Source: Fragilaria crotonensis
Taxonomy: Eukaryota; Bacillariophyta; Fragilariophyceae; Fragilariales; Fragilariaceae
Assembly: GCA_022925895.1 (NCBI GenBank)
Contig: JAKSYS010000723.1
Location: 1 to 30,209, forward strand
DNA: 30,209 nt
Direction: 5' to 3'
Shown: positions 29,091 through 30,209 of the stretch, in pieces
How positions within the stretch are numbered: position 1 is the first letter of the stretch
How the letters are laid out: each line of letters begins with the position of its first letter
Program-made: the position numbers and the translations under genes
The notes under the pieces: model-generated
Told to the model about the DNA's origin: nothing
Database searches by the model: none
What the model saw: the letters and a program-made list of their open reading frames with translations, nothing else

Positions 29091-30209
29091 GAAGCTTTCG
29101 CAGCAACTAACTTGGTAAAGGCCCTGCAGCCACATACAAATAGAATTCAAGGACCCCCTTCCAATCATCTCAGGATTAAGCCAAACCTCCATGACCTGAT
29201 CTGCAAATTGTCATGGAATCCTCCCATGTGGGAAGCATTCACTCTAACCATTCTGCTTGGCTGGAAGCTGTCTGACATGGCGGTCATCAAACCATGGAGA
29301 TGCACTCTGTTCTGCATCCTCTAGCTAGCATGTGATCAATCATTTGTTGGAGGAGGTTATAGACTTGTGCCAAAAACGACATCATGATGTTTTGTCCGCG
29401 GTCAGGTATAGCCTGGTACATCATCCCCTACCACCTGCCAGCAGTGACATGGCGCCAAGGGAATCTCAGTAGAGCATACTGCTGCTCTTGACACCCTGCT
29501 CCGTTGATGGCTCCGATGCTTCATTGCTTCTTGCATATTAGCAAAGGCCTTGTATGCTCACAACTTCTTGTTGGCTAGTAATACGAACATCTTCTGCAAA
29601 CCTATCACCAGACTGTTAACAATCATCCTCTTCAAGAAAGTCTTTGCCCCTGTCAAAAAAATAAGATGGTCGGCCGACATACCGTCCCACAGGAACAACG
29701 CTTTGGGTCCAGCAGGATTGACCAGTCATGCCACCAGCTGAAGATCAAGAAATGGCAATGCTGCTGTGACTTTGCTCTTATTTGACTCATGGTAGAATAT
29801 CCTGAAGATATTGACAAGGTTACAATCACCAAACTGGCATCATCATCAGGACCACCAGCTCATGGCTGGTAAGGACCTGATTATGAAAAGACTGGGCCAA
29901 CAGGTGCAACACTGCTATTATATCCATCATGAAATTGACTGCTTTCCCCAAGGTGAGAAGCAGATATTGCTGTGGATTGCATAGACCATACACCATGGGA
30001 CTCATCAGAACTGGTATTGCGGCAACCATCTACGAGGTAGTGATGCAAGTCATGCATCCGTGCCATCGTGCCTCATGCTTCAGAGCTGCATACGCTACAC
30101 GGTGTACGACGTACAGGTCGTCGGACAAGCCGCGATTCGCGGAGTCCGCGAGTTCGCGAGTGCTGTGCTGCTGTGCTGTGCATATTGTACGGTGTACTCG
30201 GAGTATGCT
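29091..30209. other. Right flank without a supported gene
   Basis: Open frames (29025-29324 +, 29550-29741 +, 29826-30066 -) are short, begin inside the MITE or oppose each other, and show no family. Some stretches have a faintly coding look and may be old element debris. The final 120 bases are rich in GCTGTGCTG and GTAC words. Confidence 0.45.

Noticed and set aside
29025-29324. 99-codon plus-strand frame as a gene
   Set aside because: It begins inside the MITE terminal repeat and shows no family. It is probably chance or debris.

Overview
This window looks like nuclear DNA of a diatom, most likely a pennate one resembling Phaeodactylum. The clues are short GT-AG introns, compact genes with roughly balanced base composition, an ASAFAP-type plastid presequence on one protein, and intergenic DNA full of self-complementary GTAC/TAGTAC/CGGTACC words. 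Gene names come from reading the translations by eye. No database search was possible. The non-ATG codons that open several reading frames were replaced by the first in-frame ATG.

Layout from left to right. Positions 1-1095 carry no gene but hold an array of about 15 AAATTTGCTTAC words. At 1096-1962 (-) is a VTT/DedA (SNARE-associated) membrane protein with a plastid-type presequence. Positions 1963-4206 are gene-poor. At 4207-5538 (+) is an acidic protein of unknown function, convergent with a probable CENP-L/Fta1 kinetochore subunit at 5647-6753 (-). CENP-L shares a GTAC-rich divergent promoter with a two-exon armadillo-repeat protein at 7591-9311 (+). Three minus-strand genes follow: a MATE transporter with an inserted EF-hand (9994-11568), a two-exon TauE/SafE-type anion exporter (12264-14187), and a CK2-alpha-like kinase with a signal peptide (14838-16286). 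The kinase is divergent from an unknown membrane/coiled-coil protein (16809-18628, +) whose reading frame breaks at about 17.7 kb.

The right third is gene-poor. It holds weak small candidates (18905-19153, 20617-20928, 20927-21640), several short repeats, then a GT49 (LARGE/B4GAT1-like) glycosyltransferase (24349-26577, +) convergent with a COQ10-like START protein (26673-27197, -). Next come a frameshifted pogo/CENP-B-type DDD transposase relic (about 27620-28443) and an intact-looking 304-bp MITE with TA duplications (28785-29088). The last 1.1 kb has no gene I can defend.

The genes do not form a pathway or operon. The window is ordinary housekeeping neighbourhood with a few unusual architectures: the calcium-binding loop in the MATE transporter, the secretory-route CK2-like kinase, and the divergent CENP-L. 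A recurring ACCTGGTAC word in the promoter-side flanks of these genes may be a shared regulatory element.
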